This document shows positions 1-5,899 of a DNA stretch of 5,899 bases, piece by piece (position 1 is the first letter of the stretch; every line of letters starts with the position of its first letter). Origin of the DNA: Burkholderiales bacterium (lineage in GTDB: Bacteria; Pseudomonadota; Gammaproteobacteria; Burkholderiales; Burkholderiaceae_C); the NCBI GenBank assembly GCA_947372225.1, contig CANBSV010000129.1, positions 1 through 5,899 on the forward strand. Direction: 5' to 3'. Under the pieces are notes generated by a model that was given only the letters and a program-made list of their open reading frames with translations, searched no databases and was not told the DNA's origin. Both the position numbers and the translations under genes were made by a program.

Positions 1-116
1 GATGGAATGGGCTCATGAAAGCCGGTGTTGCACGTGCTGGTCGCGCATGAGAGGAAGGGCGCGCGATGATGCCACGCGCACCCCGTGAAACCGGGCGTCA
101 CGGGCAGTGCCACCGC

Positions 117-122
117 TACACT
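117..122 (+). promoter_or_regulatory. Candidate -10 element just upstream of the Nudix start
   Basis: TACACT matches the sigma-70 -10 consensus at four of six positions, including the key T, A and final T. It ends seven bases before the ATG at 130, so transcription from it would begin at or next to the start codon and give a leaderless or nearly leaderless message. That would fit the lack of a good Shine-Dalgarno sequence; only GAAG at 123-126 is present, too close to the ATG. No recognisable -35 hexamer lies at the right distance, so this is a weak call. Confidence 0.25.
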
Positions 123-129
123 GAAGCGC

Positions 130-675
130 ATGCAGCCCAAGCGCACTTACCGGCATTGCCGCTCCTGTGGCGGAGCGACTGAATACCGGATTCCAGCCGA
201 CGACAACCGATCCCGCGCGGTGTGCTCCGTGTGCGCCACCGTCCACTATGAAAACCCGCTCAACGTGGTCGGCACGGTGCCGGTTTGGGGCGATCAGGTG
301 CTGCTTTGCCGGCGCAACATCGAACCCCGGCACGGGTTCTGGACGCTGCCGGCCGGCTTCATGGAGATGGGCGAAACGCTGGCTCAGGGCGCCATTCGAG
401 AAACCATTGAAGAAGCCGGCGCCAACTTCGAACTGAAGTCTCTGTTCAGCCTGCTCAACGTGGTCCGGGCAGGCCAGGTGCATGTGTTTTACATCGCCGC
501 GTTGTCCGACACCGTGTTCACTCCAGGCCCCGAAACCATCGAGGCGCAACTGTTCCACGAACACGAAATTCCCTGGGACGACCTGGCCTTCCGCACGGTC
601 CACGAGACGCTCAAGCATTACTTCGACGATCGACGCAAAGGTCAATTCGGCTTCCACTGTGCCGATATCGAGTGA
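130..675 (+). CDS. Nudix hydrolase with N-terminal zinc ribbon
   Basis: This 181-residue cytoplasmic protein is predicted to hydrolyse a nucleoside diphosphate linked to another group. The substrate cannot be read from sequence; ADP-ribose, NADH or similar nucleotides are typical for the family. Residues 10-35 carry two CxxC pairs (C10, C13, C32, C35), a zinc ribbon like those fused to the front of many bacterial Nudix enzymes. Residues 76-98 form a complete Nudix box, G-x5-E-x7-REUxEExGU, with G76, E82, R90, E91, E94, E95 and G97 all present, so the metal site looks intact. The ATG at 130 is preferred to the in-frame GTG at 85 because the extra 15 residues are low-complexity and the ribbon follows naturally from the ATG. 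The stop is 46 bases before the transporter gene on the same strand, so read-through is possible, but no functional link is evident. The class is sure; the exact start and substrate are not. Confidence 0.9.
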   Translation: MQPKRTYRHCRSCGGATEYRIPADDNRSRAVCSVCATVHYENPLNVVGTVPVWGDQVLLCRRNIEPRHGFWTLPAGFMEMGETLAQGAIRETIEEAGANFELKSLFSLLNVVRAGQVHVFYIAALSDTVFTPGPETIEAQLFHEHEIPWDDLAFRTVHETLKHYFDDRRKGQFGFHCADIE

Positions 676-721
676 TCCGTCACACGGCAAAGCGCACAGC
701 TCCACTGGCGCACCGACCGAT

Positions 722-2914
722 ATGAACCCGTCGCTCACCGACGCCCCACCCACCCGCGGCATGTTGCAACGTCTTCGCGAAGACCTGATCCACCCCGACC
801 CGCTGCTCGACTGTCTGGTCGAGATCTGTCGTTTGCACGGCCATGCGACCACCCGCGCCGCGCTGTCGACAGGTTTGCCCATCAGCTCGGCCACCGGGGG
901 CTGTCTGCCGCTCGACCTGGCCGAACGGGCAGCCGCGCGCGCGGGCATGGTCACCCGCTTGCAGCGGCTGCCGCTCACTGCCATCGACCACAACACGCTG
1001 CCGGTGATCCTGATCCTGCATGGCAACCAGGCCTGCGTGCTGATCGGCTGGGAGAGCGACATGGCGCGCGTGCTGCTGCCCGAAACCGGACAGGGGCAGG
1101 TGCTGCTGCCACGCGCCGAGCTTGAGGCGCGCTACAGCGGACTGGTGCTGTTCGTGCGGCCGCACTTTCGCTTCAGCGGCACGGGGACCGCCGCCGCGCG
1201 TGCCGATGCCGCGCCGGGGCACTGGTTCTGGAGCGCCCTGCTCGCCCAGCGTTTCGTTTATCGAGATGTGCTGTGGGCCGCGCTGCTGATCAACCTGTTT
1301 GCGCTGGTTTTTCCGATGTTCTCGATGAACGTCTATGACCGCGTGGTGCCCAACCACGCCATCGAGACGCTGTGGGCGCTGGCCATCGGCGTGTTGCTGG
1401 TGCTGGGTGCCGACCTGTTCATGCGCTTGTTGTGCAGCCACTTCGTGGATGAAGCCAGCGCACGCGTCGACGTGGCGTTGTCGGCCACGCTGATGGAAAA
1501 GGTGCTGGGCTTGCGGCTGGAGCACCGACCCGAATCGGTGGGCTCGTTCGCGCAGAACCTGCGCGGCTTCGAGCAGGTGCGCGATTTCATCGCCTCGAGC
1601 ACGGTGGCCGCACTGATCGACCTGCCGTTTGCGCTGCTTTTCATCGGCGTGCTGGGGTGGATCTCGCCGTGGCTGGTGGTGCCGGTGGTGCTCGCGTTCG
1701 CCGTCATCGTGGTGATGGGGTATTCGCTGCAGCATCGGCTGCACGCGCTGGCTGAAACCACGTACAAGACCAGCGCGCAGCGCAACGCCATCCTCATTGA
1801 AAGCCTCTCGGCCATCGAGACCATCAAGTCGCAAGGCGCCGAAAGCGTGATCCAGTCGAAGTGGGAACGCGCCAACGTGTTTCTGGCCAGCACCAACGTC
1901 AAGATGCGCGCGCTGTCGTCCGGGGCGATGTATGCCACCAGTACGCTCACCCAACTGGTGTCGGTGTCCATGATCGTGATCGGCGTGTACCTGATCACCA
2001 AGGGCGAGCTGACCATGGGCGCGCTGATTGCCGCCAACATGCTGTCGGGCCGCGCGCTGGCGCCTGCCGGTCAGATCGTGGGCCTGCTCATGCAGTACCA
2101 GGGCGCGCGCACCGCGCTCGATTCGCTCAACAAGATCATGAGCCAGCCTGTCGAGCGACCGGCCAGCGAAGTCTTCATCCACCGGCCGCAACTGCGCGGC
2201 GACATCGAGTTCCGCCACGTGCGCTTCGCCTACCCGGGCCGCACGGATTCGGCCCTGGACGGCATCAGTTTCAAGATCACTGCCGGCGAGCGCGTGGCGC
2301 TGATCGGCCGGGTGGGGTCGGGCAAAAGCACCATCCAGCGGCTCATCATGGGGCTGTATGAACCCACCGAAGGCGCGGTTCTGCTTGACGGCATCGACAT
2401 CCGGCAGATCGACCCGGCCGATGTGCGGCGCAACCTGGGTTGCGTGTCGCAGGACGTGACCTTGTTCCAGGGTTCGCTGCGCGAGAACATCACCTTCGGC
2501 CTGCCTTACGCAGACGATGGTGCAGTCGTGGCCGCCGCTGAGGTGGCTGGACTGACCGAGTTCATCAACCGGCATCCACGCGGCTTTGACATGCCCGTGG
2601 GCGAGCGCGGCGAGTCGCTGTCAGGCGGTCAACGCCAAGGCGTGGGGCTGGCGCGCGCGGTGCTGCACAACGCACCGCTGCTGCTGCTCGACGAACCCAC
2701 CAGCGCCATGGACTTTTCCACCGAATCGCAGATCACCACCCGGGTCACCGAATTTGCCGCGGACAAGACCGTGGTGCTGGTGACGCACCGCACCTCGATG
2801 CTGGCGATGGCCACGCGGGTGATCGTCATCGACGGTGGCAAGGTGGTGGCAGACGGACCGCGTGACCGCATCATGGAAGCGTTGGCCAGCGGGCGCATCG
2901 CGAAGGCAGCATGA
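722..2914 (+). CDS. Type I secretion ABC transporter, permease/ATPase (LapB/LssB-like)
   Basis: This 730-residue inner-membrane protein drives export through a type I secretion channel; the substrate is probably the adhesin encoded at 4492. Residues 25-145 resemble a C39 peptidase domain but look inactive: P27 sits where the catalytic Cys should be, and the usual His region reads NQACVL (102-107). Such C39-like domains bind the substrate instead of cutting it. About six membrane segments follow (near 183-203, 216-236, 297-313, 314-335, 407-425 and 430-450). The ATPase domain (about 495-730) has Walker A GRVGSGKST (529-537), Q-loop Q577, signature LSGGQ (633-637), Walker B LLLLDE (653-658) and the H-loop His at 689, so ATP hydrolysis should be intact. 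The ATG at 722 leaves about 24 residues before the conserved HPDPLLDCL, as expected for the family. An in-frame ATG at 482 would lie inside the Nudix gene and a GTG at 659 would overlap its end; both are disfavoured. No clear Shine-Dalgarno is visible. Length fits LapB relatives (about 700-730). The stop overlaps the adaptor start (ATGA). Confidence 0.93.
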   Translation: MNPSLTDAPPTRGMLQRLREDLIHPDPLLDCLVEICRLHGHATTRAALSTGLPISSATGGCLPLDLAERAAARAGMVTRLQRLPLTAIDHNTLPVILILHGNQACVLIGWESDMARVLLPETGQGQVLLPRAELEARYSGLVLFVRPHFRFSGTGTAAARADAAPGHWFWSALLAQRFVYRDVLWAALLINLFALVFPMFSMNVYDRVVPNHAIETLWALAIGVLLVLGADLFMRLLCSHFVDEASARVDVALSATLMEKVLGLRLEHRPESVGSFAQNLRGFEQVRDFIASSTVAALIDLPFALLFIGVLGWISPWLVVPVVLAFAVIVVMGYSLQHRLHALAETTYKTSAQRNAILIESLSAIETIKSQGAESVIQSKWERANVFLASTNVKMRALSSGAMYATSTLTQLVSVSMIVIGVYLITKGELTMGALIAANMLSGRALAPAGQIVGLLMQYQGARTALDSLNKIMSQPVERPASEVFIHRPQLRGDIEFRHVRFAYPGRTDSALDGISFKITAGERVALIGRVGSGKSTIQRLIMGLYEPTEGAVLLDGIDIRQIDPADVRRNLGCVSQDVTLFQGSLRENITFGLPYADDGAVVAAAEVAGLTEFINRHPRGFDMPVGERGESLSGGQRQGVGLARAVLHNAPLLLLDEPTSAMDFSTESQITTRVTEFAADKTVVLVTHRTSMLAMATRVIVIDGGKVVADGPRDRIMEALASGRIAKAA

Positions 2915-4272
2915 AGTCTTTCGTGAACCAACTTCTGGCGCGTATCGGCCCGATGGACAGCGCCGGCCGCTCCGCCGGCTTCGAGACTTTCGAGCAACAA
3001 GCCGAGGTGGTGATGTCGCGCGCACTCACGCAGCGCGCGCAACTCATCGTGCGAGCCGCAGGACTTGTGGTGCTGTTGCTGGTGCTTTGGGCGTGCTTTG
3101 CACAGATCGAGGAAGTCACCCGTGGCGACGGCCGGGTGATTCCCTCGAAACAGCTGCAGGTGGTGCAGTCGCTGGATGGCGGGGTGGTCTCGGAGATCCT
3201 GGTCGCCGAAGGCCAGGTGGTCGAAGCCGGCCAGTTGCTGCTCAAGATCGATGAGACGCGCGCCACCTCCGGCGTGCGCGAAAGCGCGGCTCAGGGCTTC
3301 TCGCTGCGGGCGCGTCAGGCGCGGCTGCGAGCGCTGGCCGAGGGTGCGCCGTTCCAGCCGCCCGCCAGCACCAATCCCGAGGAGGCTCGCATCCTCGGCG
3401 AAGAGCGCATGCTGTACGAAACCCGCCGCTCCGAGCTCGGCACGATGATCGCCATCAACCAGCAGCAGTTGCAGCAAAGAGAGCAGGAGCTGGCCGAGAT
3501 GCGCTCGCGCAAGTCGGCCGCCGAACGAGGGTTGGATCTGGGTCAGCAGGAACTGGCCAAGACCCGACCGCTGCTGGCTGGCGGCGCGGTGTCCGAAGTC
3601 GACATCCTGCGACTGGAGCGCGAGGTGTCGCGCAGCCGCGGTGACATCGAGCAGGCCACCGCCCAGATCGCCCGCGTGCAGGCGTCGATCGGCGAGGCCC
3701 AGCGCAAGATTCAAGAGACCGAACTGGCGTTTCGCAATGAAGCGCGCCGCGACATGGCCGAGGTGATGGGCAAGCTCAACGCGCTCAATGAAGGTGCGGT
3801 GGCACTGGCCGACAAGGTCGACAAGTCGCAAGTCAGAAGCCCGGTGCGCGGCCGGGTGCAGCGGCTGCTGGCCAACACCGTGGGTGGCGTCGTGCAGCCG
3901 GGCAAGGACATCGTCGAGGTCGTGCCGCTCGACGACCAACTGATTCTGGAAGCCAAGGTGCAGCCGCGCGACATCGCCTTCATCCACCCCAACCAGGATG
4001 CGACCGTCAAGTTCACGGCCTATGACTTCTCGATTTACGGCGGCCTGGCTGCCAAGGTGGAAAACATCAGTCCCGACACCGTGGTCGACGAAAAGGGCAA
4101 CGCTTTTTATCTGGTGCGTGTGCGCACGACACAAGCCAGCTTTGGCGACAAACTGCCGGTGATCCCCGGCATGACGGCCGAGGTGGACATCCTGACCGGG
4201 CACAAATCGGTCATGTCATACCTGCTCAAACCCGTGCTCAAGGCCCGTGCCTACGCGCTTCGCGAGCGTTGA
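2911..4272 (+). CDS. HlyD-family membrane-fusion adaptor of type I secretion (LapC-like)
   Basis: This 453-residue protein is the periplasmic adaptor that links the ABC transporter to a TolC-like outer-membrane channel. It has a short cytoplasmic N-terminus and one membrane anchor (about 44-66). The first half of the split lipoyl domain is at about 85-115 (QSLDGGVVSEI...). A long charged and Gln-rich helical hairpin spans about 123-300, with QQQLQQREQELAE typical of coiled coil. The second lipoyl half is at about 306-339 (SPVRGRVQ...), and a beta-barrel follows to about 430. Residues 417-439 fit the HlyD-family C-terminal signature as I recall it: V417, G420, M421, V425, G430 and K432, followed by hydrophobics. 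Its ATG overlaps the transporter stop in ATGA, a sign of translational coupling, with AAGG at 2903-2906 as a plausible ribosome site. Length and domain order are normal for the family, and nothing looks truncated. Confidence 0.94.
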   Translation: MKSFVNQLLARIGPMDSAGRSAGFETFEQQAEVVMSRALTQRAQLIVRAAGLVVLLLVLWACFAQIEEVTRGDGRVIPSKQLQVVQSLDGGVVSEILVAEGQVVEAGQLLLKIDETRATSGVRESAAQGFSLRARQARLRALAEGAPFQPPASTNPEEARILGEERMLYETRRSELGTMIAINQQQLQQREQELAEMRSRKSAAERGLDLGQQELAKTRPLLAGGAVSEVDILRLEREVSRSRGDIEQATAQIARVQASIGEAQRKIQETELAFRNEARRDMAEVMGKLNALNEGAVALADKVDKSQVRSPVRGRVQRLLANTVGGVVQPGKDIVEVVPLDDQLILEAKVQPRDIAFIHPNQDATVKFTAYDFSIYGGLAAKVENISPDTVVDEKGNAFYLVRVRTTQASFGDKLPVIPGMTAEVDILTGHKSVMSYLLKPVLKARAYALRER

Positions 4273-4353
4273 GTCAGGCGCGAGGCCTGCCCGATGCGCC
4301 GTACCCAGGTGCGGCCAGCCGGATTCCTTATCTGTCCGAAGATCAGACTGGCG

Positions 4354-4367
4354 GTGATGTTCGTCAC
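4354..4367. promoter_or_regulatory. Possible CRP/FNR-type operator upstream of the adhesin gene
   Basis: GTGA, six bases, then TCAC forms a perfect inverted repeat. It matches the core of the CRP consensus TGTGA-N6-TCACA at eight of ten positions; only the outermost bases differ. It lies 124 bases before the adhesin ATG. Its centre (4360.5) is about 63 bases before the start expected from the -10 candidate at 4412-4417, close to the spacing of a class I activator site. Both the binding and the identity of any regulator are inferred. Confidence 0.35.
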
Positions 4368-4411
4368 GGAATCCACCCCCATTTGATGCTCTAACGCACA
4401 TGGCATTTGGC

Positions 4412-4417
4412 TATGCT
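4412..4417 (+). promoter_or_regulatory. Candidate -10 element for the adhesin gene
   Basis: TATGCT matches the -10 consensus at four of six positions, including TA and the last T, and lies in the most AT-rich part of the intergenic region. There is no good -35 at 16-18 bases upstream (CTCTAA is found there; TTGATG at 4383-4388 is too far). That would fit an activator-dependent promoter but equally a false hit. The hexamer sits between short inverted arms ATGGC (4400-4404) and GCCAT (4423-4427). The rest of 4273-4491 shows no gene and no convincing terminator. A leader of about 65 bases would run to the ATG at 4492. Confidence 0.25.
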
Positions 4418-4491
4418 CATTGGCCATTGCTGAAACTTCCGTCGCTGCCGCACTGACCTGTTGTGTTGCGGCCTAACCAGGCGTACCCACC

Positions 4492-5899
4492 ATGCCCACG
4501 ATCACCCACACCCTCATCGGAAAAGTCACCGCCATCTGGGGCAGCGCGCTCATCCGGGACGCGAGCGGCAAGATGCGCGTGCTCAAGGTGGATGACGAGG
4601 TCAAAAACGGGGACGTGATCCTGACCACGCAAGGTGGCTTTGTCCGCATCCAGGAAAGCGATGCGCAAATCGCCGCAGCAGCGAAAAAACCACTGGCCGG
4701 CACCGATGTCGAGAGGGTGATCGCCGGGTTGAACGATGGCGATCTCGACGTCTCGCCGGCTGCCGGCCTGCGCGGAGGCGACGGGGGCGAGTTCCTTCCG
4801 GGTCTGCGGGTCGATCGCATTTCAGAACCGGTGACGCCGGGCCTGCGCATCTCATCCGAGCAGGAAACGGCGCACTCTGGCGACGACACTCACGGTACCC
4901 CTGGCAACGTCACGGGGCTGAGCACCACGGTGCCGGGCACGGGCAACGTCGCTCCGGTGGCCGACGCTGCCAGCGTCACCGGCGATGAAGACGTCACGCT
5001 CCCCGTGCCGCTGCACGGCTCAGACAGCGATGGGCGCGTGGTCAGTGTGACCGTCACATCCATCCCTCCCGGGGGCACCCTGCTTCTGGCCGATGGCACG
5101 ACCCAGGTGCTGGCGGGGCAGACATTGACGCCGCAGCAAGCCGAGGGGCTGTTGTTTCATCCTGCCGCTGATTTCAACGGCAAGACCGGCATCACGTTCT
5201 TCGTCACTGACAACGAAGGCCTCGCTTCGCAGGAGGCGACCATCACGATCAACGTGATCCCGGTGAACGATCCGCCCACGGCGATCGACGACACCAATGT
5301 CACCGCCCACAACACGCCGGTCACGACGGATGTGCTGATCAACGACACGGATCGTGATGGCGGAACACTGAGCGTCACCAGCGCGTCGGTGAGCGATCCC
5401 ACCCAGGGCAGCGTCGTCGTCAATCCCGACGGCACATTGACGTTCACCCCGTCCAACGGCTTTTCCGGGCCGGCTTCCATTACCTATTCGATCAGTGATG
5501 GGCAAGGGGGCACTGGAACAGCAACGCTGGTCGTGACCGTGGCGGCAGCGCCTCCGCCTCCGCCACCACCTGTCGAACCTCCACCGCCTCCACCGGTAGA
5601 GCCGCCTCCGCCTCCGCCGGTGGAGCCACCTCCACCACCGCCGGTGGAGCCACCTCCGCCTCCGCCCGTTGAGCCACCGCCTCCGCCGCCGGTAGAGCCT
5701 CCTCCACCGCCTCCGGTGGAGCCGCCTCCGCCGCCGCCTGTCGAGCCACCGCCTCCACCACCGGTAGAGCCACCTCCACCAAACCATGCCCCGACGGCGT
5801 TGGACGACACCGGGTCGCTGGTTGCGTTGGAGAGCGTCAAAGTGACTGCTGCTGACGGAGTCATCTTGTCGAGTTCCGACCCGGCGGGCCGGGACAGCG
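4492..5899 (+). CDS. LapA/BapA-type giant RTX adhesin with retention module, partial (3' end outside window)
   Basis: An open frame runs from the ATG at 4492 to the window end with no stop, giving 469 residues plus one base. It is inferred to be a large surface adhesin exported by the type I system encoded just upstream. Residues 1 to about 75 (starting MPTITHTLIGKV) resemble the N-terminal retention module that lodges LapA-type adhesins in the outer-membrane pore. PAAG at 89-92 is a likely LapG cleavage site. Residues 93-152 are a Gly/Thr/Ser-rich linker containing FLPGLRVDRISEPVTP, which I recall from related proteins. Residues about 154-260 form a cadherin/Ig-like domain with a DSDG motif (178-181). 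Residues 261-352 form a second, Big_9-like domain, with NDTDRDGG (284-291), GTLTFTP and YSISDGQGG. Residues 354-430 are the PPPPPPVE repeats. Residues 433 onward (APTALDD...) begin another repeat domain that is cut off. No Sec signal is seen, as expected for type I export, whose signal lies at the missing C-terminus. CAGGCG at 4478-4483 may be a weak ribosome site. Confidence 0.88.
   Translation, partial: MPTITHTLIGKVTAIWGSALIRDASGKMRVLKVDDEVKNGDVILTTQGGFVRIQESDAQIAAAAKKPLAGTDVERVIAGLNDGDLDVSPAAGLRGGDGGEFLPGLRVDRISEPVTPGLRISSEQETAHSGDDTHGTPGNVTGLSTTVPGTGNVAPVADAASVTGDEDVTLPVPLHGSDSDGRVVSVTVTSIPPGGTLLLADGTTQVLAGQTLTPQQAEGLLFHPAADFNGKTGITFFVTDNEGLASQEATITINVIPVNDPPTAIDDTNVTAHNTPVTTDVLINDTDRDGGTLSVTSASVSDPTQGSVVVNPDGTLTFTPSNGFSGPASITYSISDGQGGTGTATLVVTVAAAPPPPPPPVEPPPPPPVEPPPPPPVEPPPPPPVEPPPPPPVEPPPPPPVEPPPPPPVEPPPPPPVEPPPPPPVEPPPPNHAPTALDDTGSLVALESVKVTAADGVILSSSDPAGRDS
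4756..4767 (+). other. Putative LapG cleavage motif (PAAG) in the adhesin
   Basis: These codons encode P89-A90-A91-G92. In Pseudomonas fluorescens LapA, the calcium-dependent periplasmic protease LapG cuts between two alanines of a TAAG motif near residue 108, just after the retention module. Here a PAAG lies at almost the same place, between the compact N-terminal module and a flexible Gly-rich stretch, which is where a protease could reach it. The alternative alanine run at 61-64 is followed by Lys, not Gly, and lies inside the module, so it fits less well. Confidence 0.6.
5551..5781 (+). repeat. Nine tandem 24-base repeats encoding PPPPPPVE
   Basis: These 231 bases encode 77 residues: 59 Pro, 9 Val and 9 Glu. 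The Val-Glu pairs begin at 5572, 5596, 5620, 5644, 5668, 5692, 5716, 5740 and 5764, an exact 24-base period without a break. The first unit has an extra Pro, and the array ends in PPPP before NHAPTA. All nine units are the same at protein level, but their Pro codons (CCT, CCG, CCA, one CCC at 5665) and Val codons (all four) differ, so no two DNA units are identical. Glu is GAG in eight and GAA in the first. The peptide should form a stiff polyproline II rod with one negative charge per eight residues, separating the second Ig-like domain from the next. Long open frames on the - strand here (Gly-rich or Arg-rich) are side effects of the repeat. Confidence 0.95.

Noticed and set aside
1..88. Tail of an upstream gene or a small ORF (ATG at 2 to TGA at 86-88)
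   Set aside because: The 28 codons give Cys/Arg-rich sequence resembling nothing known. All three + frames meet a stop before 130 or lead into the Nudix gene, so a tail cannot be told from non-coding DNA.
13..2575. Two long - strand frames of 349 and 631 residues opposite the Nudix and transporter genes
   Set aside because: Both lie opposite genes with intact family motifs. Their His, Arg and Gln-rich sequences look like shadows of GC-rich coding DNA.
2629..4203. 524-residue - strand frame opposite the adaptor
   Set aside because: The + strand adaptor here has a complete HlyD architecture, while the antisense product has no recognisable domain.
4253..4289. Hairpins after the adaptor (CGCT/AGCG at 4256-4268 and CAGGC/GCCTG at 4275-4289) as a terminator
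   Set aside because: The stems are only 4-5 base pairs and no T run follows, so a Rho-independent terminator is not supported.
4321..4374. Inverted arms GGATTCC and GGAATCC
   Set aside because: The arms are seven bases, 40 bases apart, and do not extend; this is probably chance, though the right arm overlaps the end of the CRP-like site.
5551..5781. CRISPR array
   Set aside because: The 24-base periodicity has no spacers and is codon-phased inside an open frame.
5020..5864. Long - strand frames with Gly6-Ser-Thr, Arg/Trp-rich or Ala/Glu-rich repeats
   Set aside because: They are the antisense readings of the + strand PPPPPPVE array. A 24-base period without stops leaves several frames open, and the composition is low-complexity with no domain.

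Overview
The window is GC-rich, densely coding DNA with all real genes on the + strand. Codon use and gene types suggest a beta-proteobacterium, most likely Burkholderiales and perhaps Comamonadaceae. That placement rests on general resemblance, not on a marker gene.

Layout. Bases 1-129 are a short leader at the left edge with no convincing gene. Bases 130-675 encode a zinc-ribbon Nudix hydrolase. Bases 722-2914 encode a type I secretion ABC transporter of the LapB/LssB kind, with a degenerate N-terminal C39-like domain. Bases 2911-4272 encode its HlyD/LapC-type membrane-fusion partner, joined to it by an ATGA start/stop overlap. A 219-base intergenic region (4273-4491) holds a possible CRP/FNR-type palindrome and a weak -10 element. 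Bases 4492-5899 are the 5' end of a large open frame that has no stop before the window ends: the N-terminal 469 residues of a LapA/BapA-type giant adhesin.

How the genes fit together. The ABC transporter and adaptor are two of the three parts of a type I secretion channel; the outer-membrane TolC-like part is not in the window. The adhesin next to them starts with a retention-module-like region and then has a PAAG motif of the sort cut by the periplasmic protease LapG. Two Ig/cadherin-like beta domains follow, then a striking proline-rich spacer, then the start of a further repeat domain. The inferred system is a surface adhesin for biofilm formation, held in its own export channel and released by proteolysis under cyclic-di-GMP control. 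The LapD and LapG homologues that this needs are not in the window. The Nudix gene has no evident link to adhesion.

Most unusual feature. Nine uninterrupted copies of the octapeptide PPPPPPVE (5551-5781) are identical as protein, yet no two of the nine 24-base units are identical as DNA. The system type is known; the spacer's pattern is the part that looks least described.
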